Shown here: positions 43,067 through 52,846 of the stretch, piece by piece
Position numbering within the stretch: position 1 is the first letter of the stretch
Layout: each line of letters opens with the position of its first letter
DNA from: an uncultured Kiritimatiellota bacterium
GTDB taxonomy: Bacteria; Verrucomicrobiota; Kiritimatiellia; RFP12; DVOR01
Assembly: GCA_944389565.1 (NCBI GenBank)
Contig: CALXMV010000013.1
Location: 1-59,520 of the forward strand
DNA length: 59,520 nt
Reading direction: 5' to 3'
Made by a program: the position numbers and the translations under genes
Notes under the pieces: generated by a model
Database searches by the model: none
Told to the model about the DNA's origin: nothing
What the model saw: only the letters and a program-made list of their open reading frames with translations

Positions 43067-43567
43067 TGGTTCGTGAAGGCCGCGCCGATCGGCCAACGGA
43101 TGACGCAAGACGCGCTGCGCGACCGTCTGGAGGCCGACGGCGTGGCCTCGCCTTCCGTGCGGCGCGGCGCGCTGAACGCGCTCTGCGGCCTGCTGAAGGA
43201 GTCGCCGCTCGGCGTGGAGGGGCATCCGCTCGCGGCCGAGGTCGCCCGCCGCGGGCGGAACGTGGAGGCGCTGACGCGTCTGGCGCGTGAGCCCCAGGAG
43301 GATTGGGCCTTGCTCTTCGGGCTTTTCGTCATGGCGGAGGCGGCGGGGCGGAGCGCCTTCACGCTCTCCTCGCTCGATGGCTCGGAGCCCTTTGTCTCCC
43401 CGCTGGAGGCATTCGGGATGACGCCCCGCGCGCTCGCGAAGCGTTGCCGCGGGCTGGAGGCGCGCCATGGCGCGTTCATCCGCTGCTCGTTCACGCACGG
43501 GCTGGACGAGATCCGTTTGCTGACGCAGGACAAAACGCTGGACGACGTGACCTTTTTGGCAGAGTGA
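43067..43567 (+). pseudogene. C-terminal part of the BrxP DUF4007-like domain, separated by an in-frame TGA
   Basis: The frame of brxP continues directly after the TGA as WFVKAAPIGQRMTQDALRDR and runs 166 codons to a stop at 43567. The content is helical and ends LLTQDKTLDDVTFLAE, as expected for the end of a DUF4007 domain. The join reads CGA-TGA-TGG, with a tandem ATGATG; loss of one ATG triplet would fuse the two parts (LVR-WFVKAA) without any other change. A GTG at 43073 could allow re-initiation, giving a separate 165-residue product. Thus this may be a disrupted gene end or a natural split. brxC starts 16 nt downstream. Confidence 0.6.
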
Positions 43568-43582
43568 GGAAGGAGAAACGCG

Positions 43583-46500
43583 ATGAGCCAAGTCGAACAT
43601 TACTCGGATTGTCTGACCCCCAACCCCGCATTTCGGCCGGTGATGACGGCGGAGGGGCTGGAGGGGACGGCGTGGTGGGAGAACTTCCTGCCGCATCGAT
43701 CGTTCGTGAAGACGCTGGAGGCGCTTTTCGCCGCGTTTGACCGCAAGCTGCGCTCGGTGTGGATCTCCGGCGCCTATGGCACCGGCAAAAGCCATGCGGC
43801 GCTGGTCATCCAAAAGCTGCTGATGGATGACGCGGAGCACGTGCGGCGATTCTGCGAGGCCAACGCCGAGCGCCTGGGCGAGGTCGTCCCACGGCATCTG
43901 CGGCGGTGGCGCGGCGAAGGCACGCAGGCGAAGCGGACGTTGGTGATCTACGAATACGGGTCCGACACCGTGCGCGAGCCCTGCCATCTGCTCTACCGCA
44001 TCGCGCGTGCCATCGCCGAGGCCTGCCAGCGTGAGGGCCTGACGATCCCCGCGCACAATGACATCGACGCGTTGGCCCAGACCGTCCAGGATTGCGAGGC
44101 CGCCTTTTTCCGTGCGTGCCGGGACGACGATTCGCTCTCGCTCATCGCCTTGCAGGGCATCGGCGACTGCGAAACGCTGCGGAAGCGCCTCCGGGATGGC
44201 GCCGACGCGGAGCGGTTGGTGGGCGAGGTCCTGCGCGTTCTGTTCGCGATCGGGTATGTGAGAGACCTGGAGGTCGGGAGACTCTTGGCATGGGTCGGGA
44301 AGATCCTCGGGGCGAACCCAGGGTGGGGGCGCGTGCTCTTCCTGTGGGACGAGTTCTCCGATTACGTCCGGAACGCCACGGGAGGGAATCTGAAGACCTT
44401 CGAGGCGCTCGCGGAAAACGATGCGCTGAAGGCCAACTTCTTCTTCGTCCCCATCACCCATCTCTCCGCCGAGACATTCAGGAAGTCGGGCACGGGGAAC
44501 GCCGGGAAAACCGTCGGCCGCTATGAGCCCTGCCCCATCGAGATCCCCGCCAGCCAAGTCTACGCGCTCGGGGCGAAGGCCCTCCTCGTCTCGGACCCCC
44601 AAAAGTGGGGACGGTGCCAGGCGCTGCTTTGGACCCCGGCCATCGAAAGACTGGTGAGGGACGATATCATCCCGGCCGCCGGGAGCGACGCCTCGAACGA
44701 TCTGCGGCCCGAGGAGTTCCGTTCGCTCCTGCCGCTGCATCCGATGTGCGCGAGCCTGCTGTGCGCGCTGGCCAAAAACGTGGGCTCGAACCAACGCAGC
44801 TTTTTCGATTATCTCTGCCAACCCGGCACAGGCGGCTTCCAGCGCTTCCTGCGCGAAGGCGGCACGGCCGTGGCAGGCAAGCAATATGCCACCGTCGACA
44901 ATCTGTGGGACTATTTCGCGGAAAACCCCGTGATGGATCTGGACGGCGACCGCGGGCTCCGGGAGATCCACGACGACTACCGGCTCCATGCCCAGGGCCT
45001 CTCGTCCCAAGAGGCACGCGTGCTCAAGGCGGTCTTGCTGCTCTGCCTGGTGGCACCGCGCGGCACCGCGCCGCAACCCCTGCTCGCCCCCACCACGGAG
45101 AACGTCTGCCGCGCCTTCCGGGGCGACGGGATGCTCGACGGGACGACGCAGGCGACCTTGCGCGCGCTGGAGGAGAAGCGCTGCCTCGGCATCCTCCCGG
45201 ATGGGACCATCGTCCGAAACGACAACCGCATGGACGTGGATCTCGCGAAATACACCGACGACAAGCGTTTCGCCGAGGGGCCATTCTCGGGGAAGAGAAG
45301 GCCGAAGGGCTCCTGAAAAACGCATTGCGTGACGCGTGCGACAGCGAAATCGACCCGGAACGCCTGGATATCCACGTTATCGACGGCAACGGGTTCAACC
45401 CCTCGCGTATACATTTCGACAAAAGCGAGGGTTTCGCGATCGGGGTCTACTGCCTGCTGTTTTGCGACCCCCAAACCGCCGCCTCGGCGGAAAAGCGGAT
45501 GCGGCAGGTGGCCGACGCGATGAAGGGCCGGCACATTATCCTGCTCGCATTCACGGCGGAAACCTTTTGCTCGGAGAATCCCAAGGCGTGGGTGGATTTC
45601 TGCTCGGACTGGGCACAGTCGGACGCCCGCACGGGCGCCATGGCGCAACAGGCTTCCACCTACGGCACCCGTGTCAAACGGGCCATCGAACGCTGGGTGG
45701 AGAGGCTGAGGCAGTCCGCGCGGATTCTGATCCTGACCCCGGACGACACGCTCGGCCAGGAGGAGCCAATCCCGACCTGCGCATTCACGGTCTTGGGAAA
45801 ACGCTTGGCCCGGTGGCAGACGCGTTGGTTCCCGGGTAGCCCCGAATCCTATGACCAAGGCACCCCTACCATCCGGAAAAACAAGGGGCTGGCGACTTGG
45901 GCCCTGGGCAGCCGCTTCCGCGAATCGCCCGACCTCAGGCAGGGGATCCAGGCCTGCCTGACGCCCTCCAGCGTTGAGGACGCCTTCGACGCTTACCTCA
46001 AAACCCACGCCACGGACTTGATGGCCCTGGCCGAGAGGGTCGAGGATCGGACGCAGGAATACCGTGAGGCCATCAAGGCCCGATGCGCGCGGGACGCCGG
46101 GTGGCTCTGGACGGAAAGCGACCTCGGCACCGCCGTGAGATCCGTGCTGAGGCGTTATCGCGCGCTGGAGATCATCCGCGACCTCTGCGCCATCAAGGGC
46201 TGGCTAACCCTTGACGACGCCCGCGCCCGCCTGCTCCGCACGCTCACGCAAGACTGCGCGCTTCCCCTTGACCTTTTGTCGGATCGCTGCGCCTTCATCG
46301 CCCCTTTGGCCGAACTGCTCAGGGCGCCAGGGCCTTTGGACGACGATCAAACGGGCACGCTCCTGAACGGGCTGGAAAACAATCGTCCCACCCTCAAGGC
46401 CATCCTCCACGACCCGTTGGGGCCGGACGGCCTCTCCACCCTCCGCAACGCGCTGGGGCCCGCCGCCGACAACGCCAATGATGCGACGATCCGCTCCGTC

Positions 46501-46710
46501 ATCCACGCCCTCCCCGCGGAAACGCGGCAAAACCGGCAGACGTTCGTGAAGGCGGTCGCGGACAAGATCTCGGCCGTCCCACGCGAGGCGATCGAGGCCA
46601 GCCTCGCGGCGATGGATGCGGAAGCGGCCAAGAGAACGCTCCAGGCGTGCGCCTTGGCGTTCCCCGAGGTCGCGCGATGGCTGCTCGCGAAAACCAAGGA
46701 GGCGAGATAA
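43583..46710 (+). pseudogene. brxC: BrxC-like P-loop ATPase, interrupted by a frameshift
   Basis: The first open part (43583-45316) has Walker A VWISGAYGTGKSHAALVI near residue 65 and Walker B RVLFLWDEFSDYV near 250, typical of the large BrxC/PglY ATPase of BREX. At about 45277-45281 (GAG GGG CCA) the coding frame moves back one base: frame one reads DKRFAEGPFSGKRRPKGS and stops, while the other frame continues DKRFAEG-AILGEEKAEGLLKNALR and runs to 46710. A one-base loss in a GGGG(G) tract, or -1 slippage, would explain it. The repaired protein would be about 1,042 residues. pglZ starts 3 nt after the stop. If not corrected, ATPase activity may remain but the C-terminal half is lost. Confidence 0.8.
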
Positions 46711-46713
46711 GCC

Positions 46714-48888
46714 ATGGAAGTCGCCCCCGATGATCTGCGCGGACGATTGGGCGCCGGCCTTGCCGAGACGCTCTCCCTCGCGCTCGTCGTTCCCGACCGC
46801 GAGCGTTCCCGCACGGTCGCGACATGCCTCGGCGAGGCCTTCGAGCGCCTGAGCGTCCGTGCCTTGCTTCGCGAGGAGGAGGCCTTTCTCCCCTCGCCCG
46901 CGACGCTCTTCGAACGCCTGAAAAAACGGCGTGGGGACGCCGCCGCCCAAAAACGCCACTTGCTCGTCCTTGGCCTCGACGCCTACCTGGCGCTGCTCGA
47001 CGAGCCCCTGCAACGCGAATGCCTGGGGCTCGTGGCCGCGTGGCTGCGCGACGCGATGGGGCCGGATGCCACGTGTTTCCTCTTCCGCCACCGCTGGCCC
47101 GGATTGCTCGACGCGGCCACGAATCCTCGGGCGCGCCAAGGCATCCTCGCCGTCCCACCCCCACCCGATGGGGCGGAGGACTTCGCGCGGACGACCTTCC
47201 TGCTTCTCCCGGAAGACCCGGCGATCCTGCGCCTGCCCCGATGCCGCCCCCTGCCGCAATGGCTGGACGCGATGGCGGAAGGCGAGGCGCTTCCGCCGGA
47301 TGGCGCGCCCATCCGCCTGACCTTCCCGCTCGGCGGCCGCCGCCTGCCCGTTTTCTCCATGCATCGCGTGACCCAATGTCCGACCGCGGCGGCCGCGCTT
47401 GCCGCGCTCCAGAATTGGGCGGCGCCCGAGTTCTCCGAGGAGGCCGCCAGGCAGACCTTCGAGGAAGGGCTCGCGGGGCTCGGCGGGGCGGCGTTCGCCA
47501 AAGCCCTGGGCGAACGCTTTCTGCCGGATGGCGTGGACGCCCGCGTTCTGGAGCGCTTCGAGGCGTTGCGGACGGAGGCCGACCAGGAGCGTTTCCTCTG
47601 GGTGCTCCGCCATCTCGCCAAACCGGGCACCTACCTCGCCGATGTCCTCGCCGAGGGGGCGTGCGGCTTGGCGGGCAGGCACGCCTTCCCGAAACGCTAC
47701 ATCCAGGTCCCCCAAGCCTTGCTCGACGCCCCGATCTCCGCCTGTCACGCGAAAGCCGGCGAACGCCGTCTCGCGATCCAGACGCTCGGCGTGAACAAAC
47801 CCTTCGTGCAGAACGCGCTCACACGTTTCCTGAGGGAACGCCTGCGCGATCTGCCCGCCGAGAAAGCCGCGCTGTGGCTCGGCTTCGAGAGCGAGGCCGA
47901 GGACGTCGAATGGCTCCGGCGGGCCATCGCCGGGGATTGCCGCGCATACGCCAACAGCGGGCTGCTCCGTGATTACCGCGCGCCTTTCCCGCCAAACATC
48001 CCCCAGGCCATCCGCGCCTATCTCGATGATTACCGCGGCGCCAAGTGCGCCGACAGCGTCCCCGAGGCGTTCATCGCGCAGGCATGCGGCAACCCCGCGC
48101 TCGACGCGCTCGAGGATGCCGAGAGCCGTTCGGCGCGCCTCCTGGACTGGCGGGACGACCCCACCTGCATGCTGGGCGTCATCGACGCGCTGGGCGCGGA
48201 ATACATCCCGTTCCTCATCCAGAGGATCCAGGAGGCCGGCTTCTCCGTGCAGGCCGAGGTCGTCCGCGGGCTCCTGCCCACCGACACCGCGCGCAACGAC
48301 GTCAGTGCCGAATGGGGGGCGGCGCGTTACAGGAAACTGAACGATCTCGACAAGCTGCTGCACGAGATCCCGGAGCGGCAGGAAGGGGAGCAAAAGCCCG
48401 ACGCGGAAACCGTCGCGACGACTTTCGTCTCGATCCTTCGCACCGTGGAGAGAACCGCGCTCGCCTTGCTGCGCCAGGCGTTCCGCGGCGGCCACAAGCG
48501 TGTCGTCATCACCAGCGACCACGGCACCACCCGTTTCGCCACGCTCGCCTGGCAATCCCACCCCGAGTCCGTCCGGACCATCGGCGCCGACGCCTTGGCC
48601 GCCGCCGGGCTGGCGCCCTGCGGCTGGCGCATGGCCGAATGCCGGGAAACGGGTGGCCGGGATGCGGCATGGGTGAAATCCCCGGATGGACGGTTCGTCT
48701 CCATCCGCGGCTACGACCGCTTCTCGTGCCAGGGTGGCTTGGGGTTCGAGGCCCACGGCGGCGCCACGCTGGAGGAGCGCGCGGTGCCGCTCCTCGTCGT
48801 CGTCCAGGGCGACGCGGTGGCGGGACCGGCCGACAACCCCCAACCCGACCGCCGGCAGATCACGGAAGACGAGGATTTCGACATCTGA
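46714..48888 (+). CDS. pglZ: PglZ, alkaline-phosphatase-superfamily BREX protein
   Basis: 724 residues. The C-terminal third carries the alkaline phosphatase-superfamily metal motif VVITSDHGTTRFA (about 597-609), with LIQRIQEAGFSVQAEVVRGL and a later VKSPDGRFVSIRGYDRFSC. PglZ is the gene present in every BREX type and is required for defence; metal-dependent nuclease or phosphatase activity is proposed. The reading frame is intact. It lies 3 nt downstream of brxC and 14 nt upstream of brxL. Confidence 0.88.
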   Translation: MEVAPDDLRGRLGAGLAETLSLALVVPDRERSRTVATCLGEAFERLSVRALLREEEAFLPSPATLFERLKKRRGDAAAQKRHLLVLGLDAYLALLDEPLQRECLGLVAAWLRDAMGPDATCFLFRHRWPGLLDAATNPRARQGILAVPPPPDGAEDFARTTFLLLPEDPAILRLPRCRPLPQWLDAMAEGEALPPDGAPIRLTFPLGGRRLPVFSMHRVTQCPTAAAALAALQNWAAPEFSEEAARQTFEEGLAGLGGAAFAKALGERFLPDGVDARVLERFEALRTEADQERFLWVLRHLAKPGTYLADVLAEGACGLAGRHAFPKRYIQVPQALLDAPISACHAKAGERRLAIQTLGVNKPFVQNALTRFLRERLRDLPAEKAALWLGFESEAEDVEWLRRAIAGDCRAYANSGLLRDYRAPFPPNIPQAIRAYLDDYRGAKCADSVPEAFIAQACGNPALDALEDAESRSARLLDWRDDPTCMLGVIDALGAEYIPFLIQRIQEAGFSVQAEVVRGLLPTDTARNDVSAEWGAARYRKLNDLDKLLHEIPERQEGEQKPDAETVATTFVSILRTVERTALALLRQAFRGGHKRVVITSDHGTTRFATLAWQSHPESVRTIGADALAAAGLAPCGWRMAECRETGGRDAAWVKSPDGRFVSIRGYDRFSCQGGLGFEAHGGATLEERAVPLLVVVQGDAVAGPADNPQPDRRQITEDEDFDI

Positions 48889-48902
48889 GGAACCCCCCTA
48901 TC

Positions 48903-50342
48903 ATGGACACGAACAAACTCCGCACGGTCTTCCCCGAGACCACCGTGCTCAAGCGCCGAAACATCGTGGATCTTTTCAAAAGCGCCAACACGCCTTCCTT
49001 CCTGCGCGACTGGATCCTGCGGCGGAAGGCCAACGCCTCGGGGGAGATTCCCGACCCCGGGGCGCTGGGCGACTATATCCGCACCATCATCCCCGCGCAA
49101 AAGGAGACGCTGACCATCCAGGGCGAGGCCCGCGAGGGTGAGTCCCGGAAATTCCTGGCCAAAATCGACATCGTCTTCGACCCGAAGACCGACCGCTACA
49201 CCTTTGAGATTGCCGACCTCGGCCTCACGCACGCCCAAACGCTCATCGAGGACTATATCTGGGAGCGGATCCGCGGCGAGGTCGAGCGCACCGCCGGCGG
49301 CTGGGGGCTGGTCCGCCTCGGCTACGCCCCGCCCTCCGCGCAAAACGCGCGGGACGGCCGCTTCACGCTCCTGAGCTACAAGAGCTTCCGCCCCTACGCC
49401 ATCGACCTCTCGGCCTTCCGCGAGGCCCGGCACGCCTTCGACGTGGAGGAATGGATCGACGTCCTCCTCGGCGCCATCGACCTCAATCCCGCCGGTTACG
49501 CCGACCTCCGGCAGAAGCACACCCTGCTCACGCGCCTGCTGCCCTTCGTCGAGCCCCGGCTCAACCTCATCGAGCTCGCGCCGAAGGGGACCGGGAAGAG
49601 CTACCTCTTCGGCCAGGTCGGGAAATATGGGTGGCTCGTCAGCGGCGGGGTGCTCACCCGCGCCAAAATGTTTTACGACCTCGCGCGCAGACATCGGGGC
49701 CTCGTCGCCACCCACGACTTCGTCGCGCTCGACGAGATCCAGTCCATGCGCTTCCCCGAGATCGGCGAGATGCAGGGCGCGCTCAAGGCTTACATGGAGT
49801 CCGGCGAGGCGACCTTCGGCACGGTCCAGGTCACCGGCGAGGCCGGCATCCTGCTCCTTGGAAACATCGACATCGAGCGCCAACGCTCGGACGTCGACAT
49901 GTTTCTGGGCCTGCCCTCCATTTTCCATGAATCCGCGCTCCTCGACCGTTTCCACGGCTTCATCCGCGGCATCGACATCCCCCGCATGACCCCTGCCCTG
50001 CGCGCCGACGGATGGGCGCTCAACACGGAGTACTTCTGCGAGATCATGCACCTCCTCCGCGCCGACACCCTCGCCTACCGCGCCGTCGTCGAGGATCTGG
50101 TCGAATACCCGAAAACCGCGGACACGCGCGACACGGAGGCCGTCCTGCGCATCGCCACCGCGTATCTCAAGCTGCTTTTCCCGCACGCGTGCGTCACGGG
50201 GGTCGTCGCCCCGGAGGCGTTCCGCCGCCATTGCCTCGAACCCGCCGTCGCGATGCGCACGACCATCCGCCGGCAGCTTCAGATCCTCGACCCGAAAGAG
50301 TTCGGGGGCAAGGAGATGGCGCCGTACGCCGTCCGCGGCTGA
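48903..50342 (+). CDS. brxL: BrxL, Lon-like AAA+ BREX protein (short form)
   Basis: 479 residues. Walker A ELAPKGTGKSYLFGQ (about 226) and Walker B HDFVALDEIQSM (about 275), with sensor region GILLLGNIDIERQRSD, match the AAA+ core of BrxL. The C-terminal Lon protease domain seen in the ~680-residue BrxL of type 1 BREX is not present; the shorter TIGR02688-like form is known and, as I recall, accompanies other types. Start ATG 48903 opens MDTNKLRTVFPE; 10 nt after its stop a convergent gene ends. Intact, and the last gene of the operon. Confidence 0.88.
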   Translation: MDTNKLRTVFPETTVLKRRNIVDLFKSANTPSFLRDWILRRKANASGEIPDPGALGDYIRTIIPAQKETLTIQGEAREGESRKFLAKIDIVFDPKTDRYTFEIADLGLTHAQTLIEDYIWERIRGEVERTAGGWGLVRLGYAPPSAQNARDGRFTLLSYKSFRPYAIDLSAFREARHAFDVEEWIDVLLGAIDLNPAGYADLRQKHTLLTRLLPFVEPRLNLIELAPKGTGKSYLFGQVGKYGWLVSGGVLTRAKMFYDLARRHRGLVATHDFVALDEIQSMRFPEIGEMQGALKAYMESGEATFGTVQVTGEAGILLLGNIDIERQRSDVDMFLGLPSIFHESALLDRFHGFIRGIDIPRMTPALRADGWALNTEYFCEIMHLLRADTLAYRAVVEDLVEYPKTADTRDTEAVLRIATAYLKLLFPHACVTGVVAPEAFRRHCLEPAVAMRTTIRRQLQILDPKEFGGKEMAPYAVRG

Positions 50343-50351
50343 CGGGACGGG

Positions 50352-51917
50352 TCAGGGGCGGCGGAGCTCGAGGATGACGAGGCGGTGGACGGCGCGTGAG
50401 ATGGCGGTGTAGCGGGCGGCGCGGTCCCAGGCGGGGTCGTCGGAGAGGTCGAGGAGGATGAGGATGGGGGCTTCGAGGCCCTTGAACTTGCGGTAGGTGT
50501 AGTAGCGCACGCCGGGGTGGCGGGCGAGGGTGGCGTCGAGCGACATGCGGCCGAGGACGTGCGCGCCGATGAGGATGACGTCGTCGGGGGGGACGCCCTC
50601 GCGGAGGAGGAGGCGGTCGAGGATGGCGTCGAGGCGGGCGCGGAGGCCGGGCACGGAGTCGGCGCGGTAGGTCTCCACGCCCTCGCCGGGCGGGGCCTCG
50701 GGCAGGGGGCTGGCGGCGGGGGGCGCGTAGGGGCGGAGGGCCTCGAAGACGGCGCGGGTGTTGCGGCAGTTGACGGTGAGGACGGCCTCGGGCCAGGGGA
50801 AGGCGGGGAGGGCGGAGAGGTCGCGACGGAAGATGTTCTGCCCGGGGTCGTAGAAGACGACGAATTGGGCGTCGGGGTGGGCGATGGCCTTGACGGCGGC
50901 CCAAAGGTCGGGGGAGAAGTCCTGCCCCTCGTCGACGATGACGGCGTCGTAGGCGCGGCGCTCGCCGAGGGCGCGGGCGAGGGGCAGGGCGTCGCGGGCG
51001 AGGGCGTGCCAGAACCCGCGCGAGCCGTCGTCCGTGCGGCCGAGGAGGTGGGCGAAGAGCTCGTTGACGGCCTCGGCGCGGACGCCGGGGAGGTCGGCGA
51101 CGAGGGCCTTGAGGCGTTCGGCCAGGAGGAGGTTGTAGCAGAGGAGGAGGACGCGTTTGCCGCGCGCGGCGAGGAGTTGGGCGCGGCGGAGGGCGAGGAA
51201 GGTCTTGCCGCTGCCGGCCACGCCGCGGACGCGCAGGCGGGGGAAGTCGTCGAAGGCGCCGAAGGCGAGGGCCTGCTCGTGGGTGAGACGGGCGAGACGG
51301 GCGTCGGCCAGGGTGCGGCGCGTCTCCCAGCCGGGGCGGAAGGCGAGGGCGGGGGTGAGAAGGGCGTCGAGGCGGGCGACGGGGAGTGGCTCGGGGGCGG
51401 CGGGGCGGCCCAGGGCCGCGAGGATGCGCAGGAGGGGTGGCTCGGGGTCGAGGAGGTCCTCGCCGTAGAGGGTGATGCCGGCGAGGTCGGGCGGCTCGGC
51501 GGCGGGGCGGCCGGCGAAGGGGAGCCAGACGGCATGGGCCAAGGGCCAGGGGAAGCCATCGAGCCGCAGCCCGCGGCGGAGGCCGGTCAGGAGGGCGTGG
51601 CGGTTGCGGCAGGCCTGCATGGCCGGGCTTTCGCGGAGGCGGCGGCCGTCCTGGAACCATTGGCCGTCGCGGCAGGCGAGGGCGCCGCCTTTGACCTCGA
51701 TGACGAGGAGCCCGTGGCGGGGGTGGGCGAGGAGGAAGTCGATCTCGCCCTCGGTGCCGCCGCCGGCGGCGGGCCCGGAGTAGGCGAGCGCCCACCAGAC
51801 GCGCCAGGGCGCGGCGAGGCCACGGGCGAGGGCCTCGTAGACGGCGCGCTCGGACTGGGGCCCGGGGCCGAAGACCGGGGGCCGGAGGATTGGAGGGAGC
51901 GGGTGGGCGGCGTTCAC
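50352..51917 (-). CDS. NERD-domain UvrD/SF1-type helicase-nuclease
   Basis: 521 residues. An N-terminal NERD-like nuclease domain (SERAVYEAL, GEIDFLLAHPRHGLLVIEVK, with the E-I-D ... E-V-K arrangement) is followed by a superfamily 1 helicase: Walker A VRGVAGSGKTFLALRRA (about 232), DEGQDFSPDLW (about 327), and a C-terminal UvrD-C2 part (YYTYRKFKGLEAPILILLDL, YTAISRAVHRLVI). GTG 51917 overlaps the pyrD stop as GTGA. DNA repair or defence functions are both known for such fusions. It is the last gene of the FMN-riboswitch operon, convergent with brxL. Confidence 0.85.
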   Translation of the reverse strand: MNAAHPLPPILRPPVFGPGPQSERAVYEALARGLAAPWRVWWALAYSGPAAGGGTEGEIDFLLAHPRHGLLVIEVKGGALACRDGQWFQDGRRLRESPAMQACRNRHALLTGLRRGLRLDGFPWPLAHAVWLPFAGRPAAEPPDLAGITLYGEDLLDPEPPLLRILAALGRPAAPEPLPVARLDALLTPALAFRPGWETRRTLADARLARLTHEQALAFGAFDDFPRLRVRGVAGSGKTFLALRRAQLLAARGKRVLLLCYNLLLAERLKALVADLPGVRAEAVNELFAHLLGRTDDGSRGFWHALARDALPLARALGERRAYDAVIVDEGQDFSPDLWAAVKAIAHPDAQFVVFYDPGQNIFRRDLSALPAFPWPEAVLTVNCRNTRAVFEALRPYAPPAASPLPEAPPGEGVETYRADSVPGLRARLDAILDRLLLREGVPPDDVILIGAHVLGRMSLDATLARHPGVRYYTYRKFKGLEAPILILLDLSDDPAWDRAARYTAISRAVHRLVILELRRP

Positions 51918-52822
51918 GCGAGCGTGCCGCGGAAGGCGTTCACGTCGTCGATGCCGTGGGCGTCGAGCCAGCGCTCCATGCCCTCGAGCACGCGGATCGG
52001 CGCGAGGGGGTCGATGAAGGTGGCGGTGCCGACGGCGACGGCGGTGGCGCCCACGAGGATGAAGTCGAGCGCGTCGCGGGCGGTCATCACCCCGCCCATC
52101 GCGAGGATGGGCACGGTGGCGACCTGGGCGGCGTCGTACACGTGCTTGAGGGCGACGGGATGGATGGCGGCGCCGGAGAGGCCGCCGGTGCGGTTGGCGA
52201 GGATGGGGCGGCGCGTCTCGAGGTCGACGGCCATGCCCGGGAGGGTGTTGATGAGGCTGACGGCGTCGGCGCCGGCATCCTGCGCGGCCTGGACGAAGGG
52301 GCGGATGTCGGGGACGTTGGGGGCGAGTTTGGGGAGGATGGGCAGGCGGGTGGCGGCGCGGACGCGGCGGACGACGTCGGCAAAGGTGTCGAGACGGGTG
52401 CCGAAGGCGGCGCCGCCCTCCTTGACGTTGGGGCAGGAGACGTTGAGCTCGAGGCCGGCGACGCCGGGGACGCCGTCGAGGCGGGCGGCGACCTCGGCGT
52501 ACTCCTCGGCGGAGGCGCCCCAGATGTTCACGATGGCGGGGATGCCGCGTTCGCGCAGGAAGGGGAGGTCCTCGGCGACGAAGGCCTCCACGCCGGGGCC
52601 TTGGAGGCCGATGGCGTTGAGCAGGCCGCCGGGGACCTCGGCGTGGCGGGGCAGGGGGTTGCCGGGCCAGGGGCAGGCGCGGACGCCCTTGACGACGACG
52701 GCGCCGAGGCGGGCGGGGTCGAAGAGCGCGGCGTATTCCTGCCCGTAGCCGAAGGTGCCGCTGGCGACGGTCACGGGGTTCTTCATGGCGATGCCGCCCA
52801 GGTTCACGGCCATCTTGGGCAT
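51914..52822 (-). CDS. pyrD: Dihydroorotate dehydrogenase, type 1B
   Basis: 302 residues. Oxidises dihydroorotate to orotate in pyrimidine synthesis. Typical class 1B features: VASGTFGYGQEYAALFDP near the start, LELNVSCPNVKEGGAAFGT with the catalytic Cys, KLAPNVPDIRPF, and IPILAMGGVMTARDALDFIL binding FMN. Class 1B normally works with the PyrK electron-transfer subunit, which is not in this window. Between nusB (about 24 nt) and the helicase gene (GTGA overlap). Confidence 0.95.
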   Translation of the reverse strand: MPKMAVNLGGIAMKNPVTVASGTFGYGQEYAALFDPARLGAVVVKGVRACPWPGNPLPRHAEVPGGLLNAIGLQGPGVEAFVAEDLPFLRERGIPAIVNIWGASAEEYAEVAARLDGVPGVAGLELNVSCPNVKEGGAAFGTRLDTFADVVRRVRAATRLPILPKLAPNVPDIRPFVQAAQDAGADAVSLINTLPGMAVDLETRRPILANRTGGLSGAAIHPVALKHVYDAAQVATVPILAMGGVMTARDALDFILVGATAVAVGTATFIDPLAPIRVLEGMERWLDAHGIDDVNAFRGTLA

Positions 52823-52846
52823 GGGGTGCCTCCTCTCTCGGGTCGG

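Noticed and set aside
45277-45281. Programmed -1 frameshift in brxC
   Set aside because: GAGGGGCC is not a canonical X XXY YYZ slippery site and I could see no clear downstream pseudoknot, so mutation or sequence error is more likely; kept only as a minor alternative.
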